Assembly: GCA_016647705.1 (NCBI GenBank)
Contig: CM028327.1
Coordinates: 6,333,726-6,397,725, forward strand
From: Eucommia ulmoides
Lineage: Eukaryota > Streptophyta > Magnoliopsida > Garryales > Eucommiaceae
Direction: 5' to 3'
Length of the DNA: 64,000 bases
In this document: positions 21,101 to 32,083 of the stretch, piece by piece
Numbering within the stretch: position 1 is the first letter of the stretch
Layout: each line of letters opens with the position of its first letter
Notes under the pieces: generated by a model
What the model saw: only the letters and a program-made list of their open reading frames with translations
The model's database searches: none
What the model was told of the DNA's origin: nothing
Made by a program: the position numbers and the translations under genes

Positions 21101-21560
21101 GGCAGTCAGACGACGACGACGATGGCGATGGCTAATGGCAAAGTGAAAACAACGACGATGGAGAAGACGACACTTGCTGCAGATGACAAGGTGTTGGTGG
21201 AGACAACGAGAAGAGTGGACGACGGCAATGGATGTGGAGGCGATTATGGAGGTGGAGAAGAGAGAATAGCGGTGGAGGGGCGACGATGAAGAAACACAAG
21301 TGAATTAGGGTTAAAACATATCAGGGGTAAATTGGTAATTTAACATGTAAGATTTTTTCAAAATGAGACTAATCAAATCAAAAAATAATTAGGATGAAAG
21401 TTTTTGGTTCGATTTTAACTAATTGGCATTTATTGGTACATAGAAAGTTAAAACAGTACTTAGTGGTAATTTTCCCTATAAATTTTTTATATATAGGATT
21501 AATGAGCATAAAGTAGAATTTAATGTAAATTTAGGGATATAAAGTGTAATTTATCATAAA
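18121..21560. mobile_element. Nested transposons: outer MITE split by a 2.9-kb TIR element
   Basis: Outer ends: 'caattacattttatccccct' at about 18124, and read inward from the right 'aaattacactttatatccct' at about 21550. Between them lies an inner element (about 18550-21478). Its two ends run inward through the same landmarks: 'accaataactcatttttag' against 'accaataaatgccaattag', then an AAATTACCAATTTACCCC-like or ACCAAAATACCTCTCATTT-like block, then CGCCGTCGTC-rich DNA. The CGCCGT/GACGACG-rich arms (about 18700-18990 and 21100-21300) face each other. The reading frames over the left arm are compositional. No transposase is visible, so it is non-autonomous, possibly Mutator-like. Confidence 0.55.
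19320..20325 (+). repeat. Array of ~17 TGTTGAATGTAACA motifs
   Basis: The 14-mer TGTTGAATGTAACA, or close variants, recurs about 17 times across 1 kb inside the 18.5-21.5 kb element. It is embedded in a larger unit of about 210-220 bp, which also contains 'aatattgccaaaattcaaaa', 'gaattcaacaattgaaccc' and 'ttttcggtgtgtgtg'. A second longer word ('gatctagcaaac..attc.agaaatc', 'atcgaccca') recurs twice. The 14-mer has partial dyad symmetry (TGTT..AACA). A 22-base poly-C run interrupts it at 19483-19504. No coding content. Confidence 0.75.
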
Positions 21561-22560
21561 CTATGAATTAATCACAAGGATTATCGACATTCTTTGACCA
21601 AATTCATTGTTCAAGCATTGGCTAATTATGCCTTGTATTTATCACATCAAAATTAATTATTAAAAGAACAATTAATTGCATGTTGCTTTGTTGCTTAAAC
21701 TAGGGTTTGTTTCAAACCCTAATTATAACGTCCCCCTTAATAATACTTACATGCATCATATTTTCCAAACTAATTATCAAATATTTAATAATATTAACAT
21801 TGTTTTTAGATACAAAATTATTTTAAAAAATTGCAAATCATGAAATTAATTTCTTGTCTTGATTTCAAACTCTGTTGGCAATAATTTACATTTGATAAGA
21901 AAAATCTTAAGCGGATTTTCCAAAACACTATATTAATTTTCTAATTTATAAATATAAAAATATAATAAATAATATAAGAACAGACCAACTAATACAAATG
22001 TGAAACTTAATAATAGGTGTGAAATTTTAGATGAAATATTTAGGAATAAATTGTTAATTTTTGGAGATAATATAGGATATAATATTATAATAAAATAAAA
22101 TATTATTTAATCTTAACAGTTAGATTTAAAGTTAATCTAGCGATTCAAAATATCAAAAACATAAAATATATTATGATTGATAGAATTGATAACGAATTAT
22201 TATCTATAATCACGACAACTTTAAATGATCACATTAATTGAAATAATGAAATATATAATTGCATATATTGCGTATCAAATTAGTAAAATATTAATCATGT
22301 ATGATTCTTAAAAAAAAATTATTTTTTTATTTGGTTTCTTACAAAAATAATATAACTAAAGTGTACAAGTTTCTTTTTTTTTTTTTTTTTTTAAAAGATG
22401 TTACATCGCTTGGTATCTATCATGTATTGGATCATGTTATGATTGATCATTATAAGTGGAAAATAAAACATCAACTTTCATAGGATTCAAAAAGTCTTAT
22501 ATCTACACAAAAAATGTCACCACATATATATTTGATAGTTCAAGTGATTTCAACTATTTA
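21561..22560. other. Intergenic; nothing seen
   Basis: AT-rich sequence without coding, RNA-gene or recognisable repeat signal. Confidence 0.4.
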
Positions 22561-22600
22561 TTTGGTCAACTTGATTGAGAGTTGCCTACTTACATTGGGG

Positions 22601-22615
22601 TGTATGTATATATAT

Positions 22616-22661
<46 letters not shown>

Positions 22662-22677
22662 GTATATATATATATAT
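22601..22677. repeat. TA/TG dinucleotide microsatellite
   Basis: (TA)n interrupted by regularly spaced TGTATATG words. The frame crossing it encodes only alternating Tyr/Ile/Met/Cys and is not a gene. Confidence 0.85.
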
Positions 22678-22909
22678 CAAGGACGTGTTTGACATTTGAG
22701 ATATCAGATCAACTTTAGATCTAACGATTTAGATCAAACAACATTTTAAACTTTTATAATGTTTTGTTATATAATATAACTAGCAATCTATAATTTATCC
22801 TAAAATATATCTCACAAAAATTTTATATCCCACTTTTAATACAATCAAACAAAATTTTATTTTGTACTTTTTAAATGTTAAATGGGTTAATCGGCTGAAA
22901 CTTCCAAAT

Positions 22910-23465
22910 AATAGACTTAATTTTAAAAAGGTCACGCTTAAGGTATAAGTTTTGATTTAGTCCCTAAGTTAGATTTCGTTTGAATTTTAGTTCCGCATTG
23001 CAGGGGTTGTAGGGAGAACTTGGTGAGTAAATTCGTACTATTGTGAATATTAGTTATATGTAACGAATATTAGTTATAATTTAATAATTATTATATTTTT
23101 ACATATATCTGTATATTTTTTGTTACATGTTACAATTATATATATTTATGTAATATTTATGACATTTAACAAATATTACACACAAAAATTAGTTTAATAT
23201 TAATTAAATATATTTGTGTACATTTATACATGTAACTAATTATAGGTATTTTGTGTGATTTATGTTACATCTAACAAAACATAATATAATTTAGTTACAT
23301 GTTACAAAATATAGTAATATTTGTTATATCCAATAAGAATTTACACACAAAGTTGTTACATGTAACATCGCGTGTGCGTGTAGTAGGTTTCCGCTTTTTT
23401 TAAATAGGCGGAACTAAAACATAAGTTATTTCTGTCTCTGGGACTTTTTTAAAATTAAGTGTGAA
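22910..23465. mobile_element. TIR element with internal GTTACATGTAAC-type words
   Basis: The left end 'acttaattttaaaaaggtca' and the right end 'gacttttttaaaattaagtg' are inverted copies. The interior (23040-23370) repeats ATTAGTTA(C/T)ATGTAAC and TTACATGTTACA words about eight times. This is a dyad-symmetric motif similar in style to the array at 19.3-20.3 kb. Non-coding. Confidence 0.5.
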
Positions 23466-23925
23466 ATAAGCGACCTCCTACCGAATGACCCATTAAATTT
23501 GTATTTAATTAGTTAATTTTTATTATTTACTTTTTTTATATATTTATAAAATAAAAAATTACTATAATACATTTAGACACGAAAAATGTTATATATTTGT
23601 GCATTTGTACTTGTCCCCTAAAGCAAAAACAAAATTTGAAGAGTCCCATTTACCATTTCTTTGTTGGGATGATGGATAGGAATTAGATTTTGAGGATTTA
23701 AAAATATAAAATGGATAATATTCTGAAAAATTCGATAACGGATAAAGTGATAATTAATTTCAATGTGGTTTGAAAAATATCATTACAGATAATTTGGATG
23801 ACACTCATTGTCACAATAAATAATTGATCCATTGGGAGAGGACACTCCTGTGTCGTCAAGTAGCCATTGGAGCTAAAGTTATTCTAGGTGTCACCCGCAA
23901 AAAAACACAGTACCCTGGTTTTATG
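23466..23925. other. Intergenic; nothing seen
   Basis: AT-rich DNA. The right part (from about 23820) may already belong to the Copia remnant that follows. Confidence 0.35.
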
Positions 23926-23929
23926 CTAT

Positions 23930-24175
23930 ATCAAGCCACAACAATTTGTCTTTTATTTTGACATGACATGAGAGAGTCTTCAAGGAAGAAACAAAAATCT
24001 GCAGTAGAACATCGATCGGTGGGATCTCCAACCCAATCAACGTCTGTGTAGACATAAAAATTTGGGGAGGATTGTGAAGAGACGTAGCACTTAACCGATT
24101 TATGTGGATTTTAATTTTATGGACCCACTTGCATCCCATAACACGCTTTTCTCGCGAAAGGTCCACTAAGTTCAA
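23930..24175 (-). pseudogene. Ty1/Copia polyprotein remnant (internally deleted)
   Basis: Reading right to left, about 24175-24100 encodes KRVMGCKWVHKIK. This is the conserved junction before the Copia reverse transcriptase (usual form: K..IGCKWVYKIK). About 24048-23935 then encodes YTDVDWVGDPTDRCSTADF and CFFLEDSLMSCQNKRQ, the Copia RNase H block (usual form: Y.DADWAG...DRRSTSGYCFFLG). The two blocks are normally more than 400 codons apart, so a deletion removed the reverse transcriptase. They lie in different frames and a stop follows VVA. The fragment is dead. Confidence 0.75.
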
Positions 24176-24425
24176 CCCATGTCATTTTTCTAAAGTTTGT
24201 AATTCATCTATCACTGTTACTATTTGTTGCGAAAAACGGTTAGAACTGACTTCATATATTTTTTTGGTACATATATTGGAGGAAGAAGTTGAACTTTAAG
24301 ACCTTGTAAAAAAAGACTATATATATATCCATTAGGTTATAAGTCTTGAGATTTAGTAAGAGAAAAATAATGAAAAAACAATCAAAATCAAGAACATATG
24401 TGGGATCTTGTCAGATCTATATGTT
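24176..24425. other. Spacer; nothing seen
   Basis: AT-rich; possibly further decayed retroelement sequence. Confidence 0.3.
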
Positions 24426-24429
24426 AAAT

Positions 24430-24600
24430 TCAACTTTTTTCACTCATTTCTCCATTTTCCTATTTTTAGAAGGATGAATTTTTTCATCCAATGATAATAA
24501 GGGCAATTTGGTAATTCAACTTTTTTTTACTCATTTTTATGCTATTTTTAGTAGGATGAGATTCTTCGTCCCATGATAATAAGGACAAATTGGTAATATC
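24430..24600 (+). repeat. Tandem duplication, two ~85-bp units
   Basis: Unit 1 (about 24430-24514) and unit 2 (about 24519-24600) share 'caacttttttt.actcatttt', 'ctatttttag.aggatga' and 'atgataataaggacaaattg'. Non-coding. Confidence 0.6.
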
Positions 24601-24960
24601 GCAGCCTCGTGACCCGAGGGAACGTACAATTACACCGTCCCCTTTCCGCCGTTCGATGGATTCTGCGGGATTTGTTTTGAATCGTCCGATGGTACGAAAA
24701 AGAAAAAAGGAAAATAAAAAAAACCTTTTTTGTTTTTGTAATTATTAGGTTTAACGCCTTTTAAGACGGTAATTATGACGGCTAACGACGTTTGTTTATT
24801 CCGTCGGGTGGCATTTTGGTAATTAAAAAGAAAAATTTGTCGTCTCATGAAACCTCTCGGGACCCAATACTGCAGAGTTTGACATACCTTTGAGCCAACA
24901 AAGTGGGTCCCAGCTCTGACATCAGAGGCCACTGCCTACTGTTTGGATACATTAATATAT
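24601..24960. other. Less AT-rich intergenic island
   Basis: Contains mixed-base sequence (for example 'ccgtcccctttccgccgttcg', 'aaagtgggtcccagctctg'). The reading frame on the minus strand from 24932 has no recognisable domain. This could be a decayed promoter or exon; not assignable. Confidence 0.25.
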
Positions 24961-26835
24961 ACTGTCAATTTACTGGCAAAGCTATTTTTATTTTTCTTTT
25001 TTTTAAAAAAAAAATAAATTAAATTTTTAAAATTTTAAGGTATGTTTGGCTGAAAGGATAAAAAATAAAATAAAAAATAAAAAAATAGGAGAATAATATT
25101 TTTATCTATTATAAAAAAAAAAAAAAATTTTTGGTTAAAAAAATAATGAAAGGAGAGAAAATAATTTACTTTAATGTAATTTATTATTTTATCTTTATAT
25201 ATTACAAAAATAAATTAAATTTTTATTATTAACGGTATAATTGTAATTTTGATATCTTTAACTATTTTCTTTCCATTTCCTCTCAAAAATTTGTGATGAA
25301 AAAAAAATGTCTTAAAAATTATGTTTTATTCATTCTATTTTCTTTTTCATTTTATTTTTCATCCAACCTAACATGTTTTTTTTTTTTTTTTTTTTTTTCA
25401 TTTCATTTTCTTTTTCATTATCTGCTCTCTTGTATCTCAAAAATAAAATATTTCTAATTAAAATTTACATCATCGACTACCAATACTGTCTTTTGTGGCC
25501 ACCCGCTGTTGAAATCTAAGTCTCCAGTTGCTGAAGTATGATAATTATTCACCGTAATGTAAATATTTTTTTAATGTATTTTTTAGTTACATGTAACTAT
25601 TTTTTAATATATTTTTTAGTATTATTTTTTAAGTATATTTGTTTTTTTAATTTTTAGTGTTTTTTTATTGACAATTTAAAAAATTAGTTGAATGTAATTA
25701 AAAATAAATAAATAAAAAATATATTAAAATATGCTACAAAAAAATTAGTCGAATGTAATGAAAAAACTTATGGCAATCGGTGACTGGGGTTTTGGTGACC
25801 GATAGTCGACCTTTGACGGTGCAACCGTAATTAAAATTTAGTGTTTCCATGAATTTTAATAAATGAGATTAAAAAAAGTGTATCTATTTATTTTGAGAGT
25901 GTTTATTAATTTAATGTTCCATCCATTATTCTTAAATAAAAATAATATTAAATTAATTTTGATAAAAAAATCCATCAGAAAATTTTGAATTTTTTTTTTT
26001 TTGAAGTTGAGTGAGATTTACCTGGCAAAAAGACTCAAAAAAGTGTTTGATAGACTCCCACTCAAAAAAAAGTCAATAATTTTGAATGTTAAATACATAG
26101 TACAATAATTTAGTTAGCTCATACTCATTATTCATCAAATTACGCCAAAAATTGAATAATTTCGTCCAAATATAACTTTTTACGTAAAAAAAATTACAGT
26201 AATTTCATATAGTAAAATAATTTAATTTTTGAAAAATTACTATAACGTATTGTTGGATATTATCTTGATATTTTAAATGAATAAATAGTGTCATATGTGT
26301 AAATTACACGCTGTTTTACCGACGGTGAAAAGTAGTATACGATTGAATAGTGAATTTTAAGTGAACATTAAAAATACATTTTGAATTCTTTCAAAATATC
26401 CATTTTGTCTTCTCCCTTTGACCATGGCTGAAGAGAGGCATCAGCGTGCCTTCGGAGAGAGAGGGATAGGCTTGGGTAGTGAATAAACAAATACAGAGTT
26501 TGATTGAGAGAGAATTGAGTGGGTGAGTCAAAAATGTAGAGATTCATCTCCCCTTCTGTAATTCTTATTGATATAGTAGAATTGGTTTCTCTTCATGGAC
26601 GTGGGTAAATTATTAGTTGAACCACGTTAAATCTCGTGTTTGAATTTGTATATATATGACTGATCATTGGGCTGAAAAATGCCATTATTCTCATTTTCCC
26701 CAACCCGTGTCGGCTGCATAGTCAAAAATTTTAGACTGTCAATCAAGAACCAGTTACGTATTGAAAAACTCTAAGTTTTTCATTTCTTTATCAATCAATG
26801 CTCGATTTTTCTGAAGAGTATTTCAAGAGTTCAAT
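24961..26835. other. Intergenic with a partial family-Q MITE
   Basis: AT-rich; poly-T at about 25377-25398. A decayed palindromic family-Q fragment lies at about 26090-26270 ('aaattacagtaatttcatat', 'gaaaaattactataacg'). No gene. Confidence 0.4.
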
Positions 26836-26837
26836 CC

Positions 26838-26935
26838 TACGTATACCAAACTAGTGTAGGGGAGTGAATCATTAAAATCGTTTCACAGATGATTAGTCGA
26901 AATGCGTATAAACTGATCTAGACACATTTTATCCG
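26838..26935 (+). repeat. Dispersed repeat R, copy 2
   Basis: Contains 'ctacgtataccaaactagtg', 'gatgattagtcgaaatgcg' and 'tataaactgatctagacaca', matching 13738-13850 and 58383-58478 in order and orientation. Confidence 0.55.
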
Positions 26936-28315
26936 GGTTTCTCTGTCCACACATTCTCTCTCTATATGTATATGTATTGATAAATGATGCTATTTTTCAG
27001 TTGATAAGACTAGACACATTACCAGAATTCGTGTCAGCGCCGTTGGATTTTCGATATTGCAAAAGTAGTCACCTTGTCTTCCGTTCACGTTCTCCACATA
27101 TTTCTTTTCCTACCCCCTTTCTTCAAGGATTATTTCATTTCAGTCCACTATTTATGAAAATGTTATTAAACGGTCCCAAAAACTCCCCAAACCCAAAGTA
27201 TAGGGATATATAATAAATTGTCCTCTTAATTTTTTTTGATTAGTTTTTAGTATTTGTATCAAGTTTATGTTAATCAGATCTACAATTTGTATGTGATACA
27301 ATGGTCGGTGGCGGCAATTTGACGGTGGTGGTCACGAGAGGCGATTAAATATGGTCGGCAATGGCCTGTTGACTGACAACTGAGGTATGAGGAAGTTCAG
27401 CTATTGGCGACAGGAGACTGGAGGTTTGGTGAACTCGACGGCAGAGGTTTGACGATTGCAACTAGATTTTGGTGATCGTGAATCTGAATTCATCAACTGG
27501 CAGATAGAGTTGGGTTGGCGATCCTAAAGGTTCGACGATGGGCGATCGAGACGACAATGGCTATCATAGTCATTGAAAACTATGAACTAAAAAATAAAAC
27601 AATGGCAGGCTAATGCATGAAACTTCCCGCCATTACAGGTTATGATCAAAGTTATATTATGCAATCTTGCTTCTGCAAATAGAGAGACTCTTTTCAATAT
27701 TTGAACCCGTGACTTCTATGTCATAAAGGAATAACCTTACTATTGTATAATATAGTAAATAATACTGAAATAATATATGTAAAAAATGAGGACTATATAC
27801 TAACATCTCAAATAAAAAATAAATCAACAACTCATTGGAGACCGGTGTTTGCGCTGTGATCGGACCATCTGGTCACCCAAAATTATTATGTTTTTTATTT
27901 TTTACTCTCTTATTTTTTATTTTTTTCACACTATTTACTTTTTTTGTTTAATTTTTGTTTTTATTATTAGCTCTTTATTTTTGTATATAGTGTTTATATA
28001 AAAAAAAAATCAAATATAAAAATAAAAAAAAATGTCACGGGAGCATTTTTGTTGATAAAATGATGGTGGCTGTTTTAAGTGACCGGACTCAAAATATAAT
28101 TAGTTTAAGTGTTATAAAAATGATAAAAAATGCTCTTGACCAATGATTTATTTTTATTTTATTTTTTACAATAAGTACAAATTGTTCTGTCTAAATAATT
28201 CATATATCCTTGCATGATTTTTACTAACAACAGATCACGAGATTTGAATATTATAGAATTATGTTTAATAACTCTATATTATTAATTGATTTATAATGAG
28301 AATATTTTCGGGCAC
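26936..28315. other. Intergenic; GC-richer transposon-like core at 27300-27560
   Basis: The 27300-27560 stretch is rich in GGCGA/TCGGCGA words ('ggtcggtggcggcaatttga', 'gggcgatcgagacgacaatg'), like the interiors of the TIR elements at 12.1 and 63 kb. I could not find its ends. The rest is AT-rich. The 78-codon frame at 26977 has no recognisable features. Confidence 0.35.
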
Positions 28316-28960
28316 CATTGAGTTAGAATTTGGGATCTAGCCACTTATTCATCCTCATAGTGACATGGACGTATTCTAAAATCCATAGCGCCACGCTAGA
28401 ACATATGACGATCAAGGCTCTTCTTGGAATCTCTTTTGCACCCAAGGAGGAGTAAGGTACCCCCACAGGGACGTCGTTTTGCCGAGCTTCGCGCCATATC
28501 CTAGACAGTCAACTTCACGGATTTAACCGTTCACCTCAACCAGCTCCCCACTCCAGGTCGTTTCTCCTCCAAGACTCCACGAATCTCCACTTTCCTCCAC
28601 TAGCTCACCACTACAGGCCTAACAGAGACCCGTGGGTTTCGCTAAATGGGCTCCAAAAGCCTAAGCTCAGTGATTATCTCTTAAACGTCTCAATTATCAG
28701 CTAAACACATGATTTTCACTTAATTAACCGTATCTAGGCCCGATTAATTATCTTTGATGCCTATATATACCAAGGTTTATGCAAGCCTTAGACCGAACCT
28801 TTTGCAAGTATCATTTCTTGAGGAGTAAGACTCTAGACATAATAAATCAGTCCTCACAAGATGCCTCAAAAAAACAAATACTTGTCATCTAACTAGACCA
28901 ATACTCGAGATGTTGACCACTTTGATACACCAACAATTTCATTTCTCAAATTTAATCAAA
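28316..28960 (+). mobile_element. Probable solo LTR
   Basis: A mixed-base block of roughly 600 bp in AT-rich DNA. A TATA element (CCTATATATACC) at about 28761 is followed by leader-like sequence and ends near 28926 in ACACCAACA. The 3' part contains 'ttgaccactttgatacacc'. This fits the U3-R-U5 layout of an LTR. Exact ends and target-site duplication were not resolved. Confidence 0.4.
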
Positions 28961-29525
28961 TTCTTATAACTGTTTTTTCTTTTTTATTTTCTGTGAAAAG
29001 ATGAAAATTGACAGCACTATTTTTAATAAATCTGATAAAAAAAATTTAGTTTGTTGAAACGTGTGTTGGTGACCAAAAACCCCTCAAACACAATCTAATT
29101 ACAACATACAATTTGGGAAGAATAACAATAATAAATAATTAAAAAAAGAAATAGAAAAAATGGAAACCTTCCTTAAAAAAGCCCATATTTTCTCTTTAAT
29201 CTTATTTTTGTTTTTGTTTTCAACAAACATATGAACACTTTATCAACATCTCATTGAAAAACCACCGCGGCCGCCGCCACCACCACCGCGGCGGCCGCCG
29301 CCACCACTCTCTCCTCCTAATTAAAGAGCTTTAATATTATCTTTTTTTCATCTATAAATAAGCCACTGATCCATCTAAAACCTTAAGGATTACAAAGGAA
29401 AATAAACAATAATTAGAAAAAAAAACTAAAGATAAAGCAGAAAAACCCTTCCATGTATGTTTTGCCGTCGAACGCCCACACCAACGCCACCACCTGCCGC
29501 CACCAATTCCGGTGAACTCGGGCCG
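28961..29525. other. 3' flank of the HIPP gene with a (GCC)n-type island
   Basis: AT-rich apart from a very GC-rich block at about 29263-29306 made of CCGCCGCCACCACC and GCGGCGGCCGCC words. This is probably 3' UTR and downstream DNA of the minus-strand HIPP gene. No separate gene. Confidence 0.45.
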
Positions 29526-31291
29526 TCACATAACTGTGCAGCTGGAGGTGTTTTCATCGCTGAACATGGTGGAGTACTGGTCCGGCGGTGGAGGGTAAGG
29601 ATAGGGGTAAGGGTATGGCGGCGGCATGTAATTCACAGCCGGCGGAGGCCGGGCATACATCATGGGGTGGAACCGTTCATTTCCGCCGCCTCCTGCTGCT
29701 GCCGCCGCCCGCTGCTGATTCATCATCATCGCGGCCATTTGTTGCTGATAGTACGGGTTTCCGGCCATTGCCTCCGGTCGGGCACCTTGGAAATAGCCCG
29801 CGCCGTTGCCGGCGCCGGAGTTCATCGCCGTCGCCGGAAGGCCTTGGACTGCCGGAGCATTACCCATTTGGCCCATGGGCTGGCCCATTGGGCCCATTTG
29901 CATAGGACCACCATTCATTGATGCAGCTGGGTTCAGGCCCATCATATTGGGCATGCCATGAGAGGGCCCATCATTCACCCCTTTCTTGCCACCCCCATTG
30001 CCGTTCTTGTTTTGACCTCCGCCGCCTCCGTTATTACCATTCTTGCCATCCGACGGTGCACCACCGCCACCTCCACCGCCGTTCTTGCCGCCGTTTTTAG
30101 CGGCACCACCTCCTTGGTTCTGATTACCACCACCGTTGTTCCCACCTTTCTTCCCACCGTTGTTTCCACCACCCATGTTCACCGGCACAGGCATCTTCCC
30201 ACCACCCATGTTCACCGGCAACGGCATATTTCCCCCGCCGCCTCCACCGCCCTTCTTCCCATTTCCACCGCCGTTACCTCCATTAGGGCCGCCCTTCATG
30301 AACTGCTGTTGCTGTTGGCCATTCATCATCATCATCATGTTCGGTATCTTAGGCATCTGAGCACCACCACCGCCCTGTCCACCACCGCCACCCATCATGG
30401 GTTTCATCTTATTCGGAGGCACATCATCCATTTCATCGTCAAATTCATCAAACTCATCGTCAAATTCATCATCGTCGTCGTCAAACTCATCATCATCCTC
30501 ATCAAATTCATCATCTTCCTCCGGCAAATTGAACTTCACAGCCTTCTGCTCCTGCTTCCCATTTCCTCCTCCTCCGCCGCCGCCGCCGAACGGCATCTTG
30601 AGGTCCTTCAATGGCGGCAATTTCAGATCCTGAAAACCCTTCATCTGCTGAAGCTGTTGAAGCTGCTGCAATTGCTGCTGATTCGGACCCTGTTGCCCTC
30701 CCTTCGGCTGATTATTTACACCCTTTTGCCCCTGTCCCTGCCCCTTGCCGTTCTTGTTATCAATTTGCAAGTTCTTGAGCTGATTATTAATGGGTTGATT
30801 GCCGCCATTGTTGGGTTTACTAGGAGCACCCCAAATCTCTGCATGTTTACCGCTCTTTGCCAGCTTCTTAATCAGAGTTAAAGGGTCTACATTTCCAGAA
30901 ACAGTCACCTTCCCCTTCTCTGAATCTATACTGATCTTATAAACCCCTAAAAGAAAAAAGAAAAAATTGAAGAAATTTACATAAAAAAAAATGTTTTTTT
31001 TTTTTTAAAATAAATAAATGGAGAATTGGGTAATGAAAATGGGGGGCATACCATCAATCTTCTGCAAGATTTTCTTCACTTTATGCTTACACCCATCACA
31101 GTGAATGTTCACTTTCAGAACACAAGTCTGCATGCACAAGCAAAAGCAGAGGACACACAAAACAGAGCAAATAAAAAAAAAAAAAAAAATGATTATTATT
31201 CCTTATTTCAACATCAAGAAAAATACCAACATTACCCAGAAAAAGATCCATTTCAAAATATGAAAAAATAAATAAATAGAAAATGGGTCAG

Positions 31292-31333
<42 letters not shown>

Positions 31334-31365
31334 ACCTGGATCTTCAGGAACTCTTCTTTACTCAT
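29526..31365 (-). CDS. Heavy-metal-associated isoprenylated plant protein (HIPP32/33/34 type)
   Basis: HIPPs are plant-specific proteins that bind heavy metals through an HMA domain and are anchored to membranes by a farnesyl group. Exons (minus strand): 31336-31365, 31052-31127 and 29526-30946, joined in frame to 508 codons. The start is [10 protein letters not shown], the usual HIPP32/33 start. The HMA domain covers residues 10-80, with metal ligands C20 and C23 in [11 protein letters not shown], then [11 protein letters not shown] and [12 protein letters not shown]. After that come a Gln/Asn-rich part (~90-135), an Asp/Glu-Phe block (~178-210), a long Gly/Asn/Met-rich stretch and a Pro-Tyr-rich tail ([14 protein letters not shown]). 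The C-terminus is CTVM, a CaaX farnesylation box. The length fits this long HIPP subgroup rather than the ~150-aa short HIPPs. Intron 1 has the unusual donor GTCCCC followed by (CT)n; intron 2 is normal (GTATGC..TTTTAG). The family call is firm; the Arabidopsis counterpart (HIPP32, 33 or 34) is inferred, and function beyond metal binding and membrane association is not shown by the sequence. Confidence 0.95.
31128..31335 (-). other. HIPP intron 1 with (CT)n next to the donor site
   Basis: A 208-bp intron between the codons for Q10 and T11. Its donor reads CAG|GTCCCC and runs straight into about 18 CT repeats (plus-strand GA at 31295-31330). The acceptor is GCATGCAG. The exon join is fixed by the conserved protein sequence on both sides. 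Confidence 0.85.
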
Positions 31366-32083
31366 GTTTATCCACTGAAACAAAACAAACAGAAGAGAAC
31401 AACAGTTAGAATGAGAGAGAGATAAGGTGTTGTTTCGCAATAGATCTGGCTGTGGTGGTGGGGGAAGGAAAAACAGAGCACATTAAAGCCAAAAAACAAA
31501 AGGAAAAGGAAAACAGAGGAGATGAAATGTTTACATGCGGAGCTCCGGAAATGGGGGTCTTAATTTCTTCTCTGCAATTTCCTCTGGTGAAGCCTTTTTC
31601 CCAAACAAACACGCCAGACAACGAGAGAGAAAAACCAAATGGGTTCTCTGAGCAAAAAAGAAAGCTTCAGTCTCTCACAAGCAACCAAAGAGAGAGAAAG
31701 AGGAGAGAGGGTAGAGAGAGAGATGGTTTCAGAGGCGGTGGGTGGACATTAAAACTTCTGGGGTGGTCTCTGCCTCCTCTATTTCAGAGTTGGAGAGAGA
31801 GGAGAGAGAGAGAGTGAGCTAGTATCCAAAGGGCAGACTGGCATAGAGAGAGAAAATGTAGAGAGAGAAAGTGTAGAGATAGAGAGAGAGGGCAAATGGG
31901 TATACCTTACTTACTCTTTTGGAGGGGATTTGAGGGCTTTATTTATCCATTTTTCATTTCCTCCATTATAGCTTTGATTTTCATGATTAAACCACTTTCA
32001 GACTTGGCTTGGCTTGGCTTGGCTTGGCTTGGCTTGGGAACTTGGCTTGGCTTGGGGTGGGGGGTGGGGTGGTTTATATAATG
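31366..32083 (-). promoter_or_regulatory. HIPP 5' leader and core promoter
   Basis: On the minus strand a TATA element (TTATATAAACC, plus-strand 32071-32081) lies about 700 bases before the start codon. Between them is CT-rich leader-type sequence (plus-strand GA runs at 31645-31890). A pentanucleotide repeat, (GGCTT)n on the plus strand at 32004-32057, falls where transcription would be expected to start. The reading frames here follow from the GA composition and are not genes. TATA use is an inference from position. Confidence 0.5.
32004..32057 (+). repeat. (GGCTT)n pentanucleotide microsatellite
   Basis: Six or more perfect TTGGC units (32004-32037), a short break (GAA), then two more units. 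It lies directly downstream, in the HIPP direction, of the candidate HIPP TATA box. Confidence 0.85.

Noticed and set aside
26424-26486. Possible 20-codon peptide starting ATGGCTGAAGAG with good start context
   Set aside because: Too short, no family resemblance, no leader or promoter evidence.
29457-30881. Long plus-strand frames opposite the HIPP gene, up to 307 codons
   Set aside because: Shadows of the Gly-, Asn- and Asp-rich HIPP exon 3; the minus strand has conserved domain, splice sites and CaaX end.
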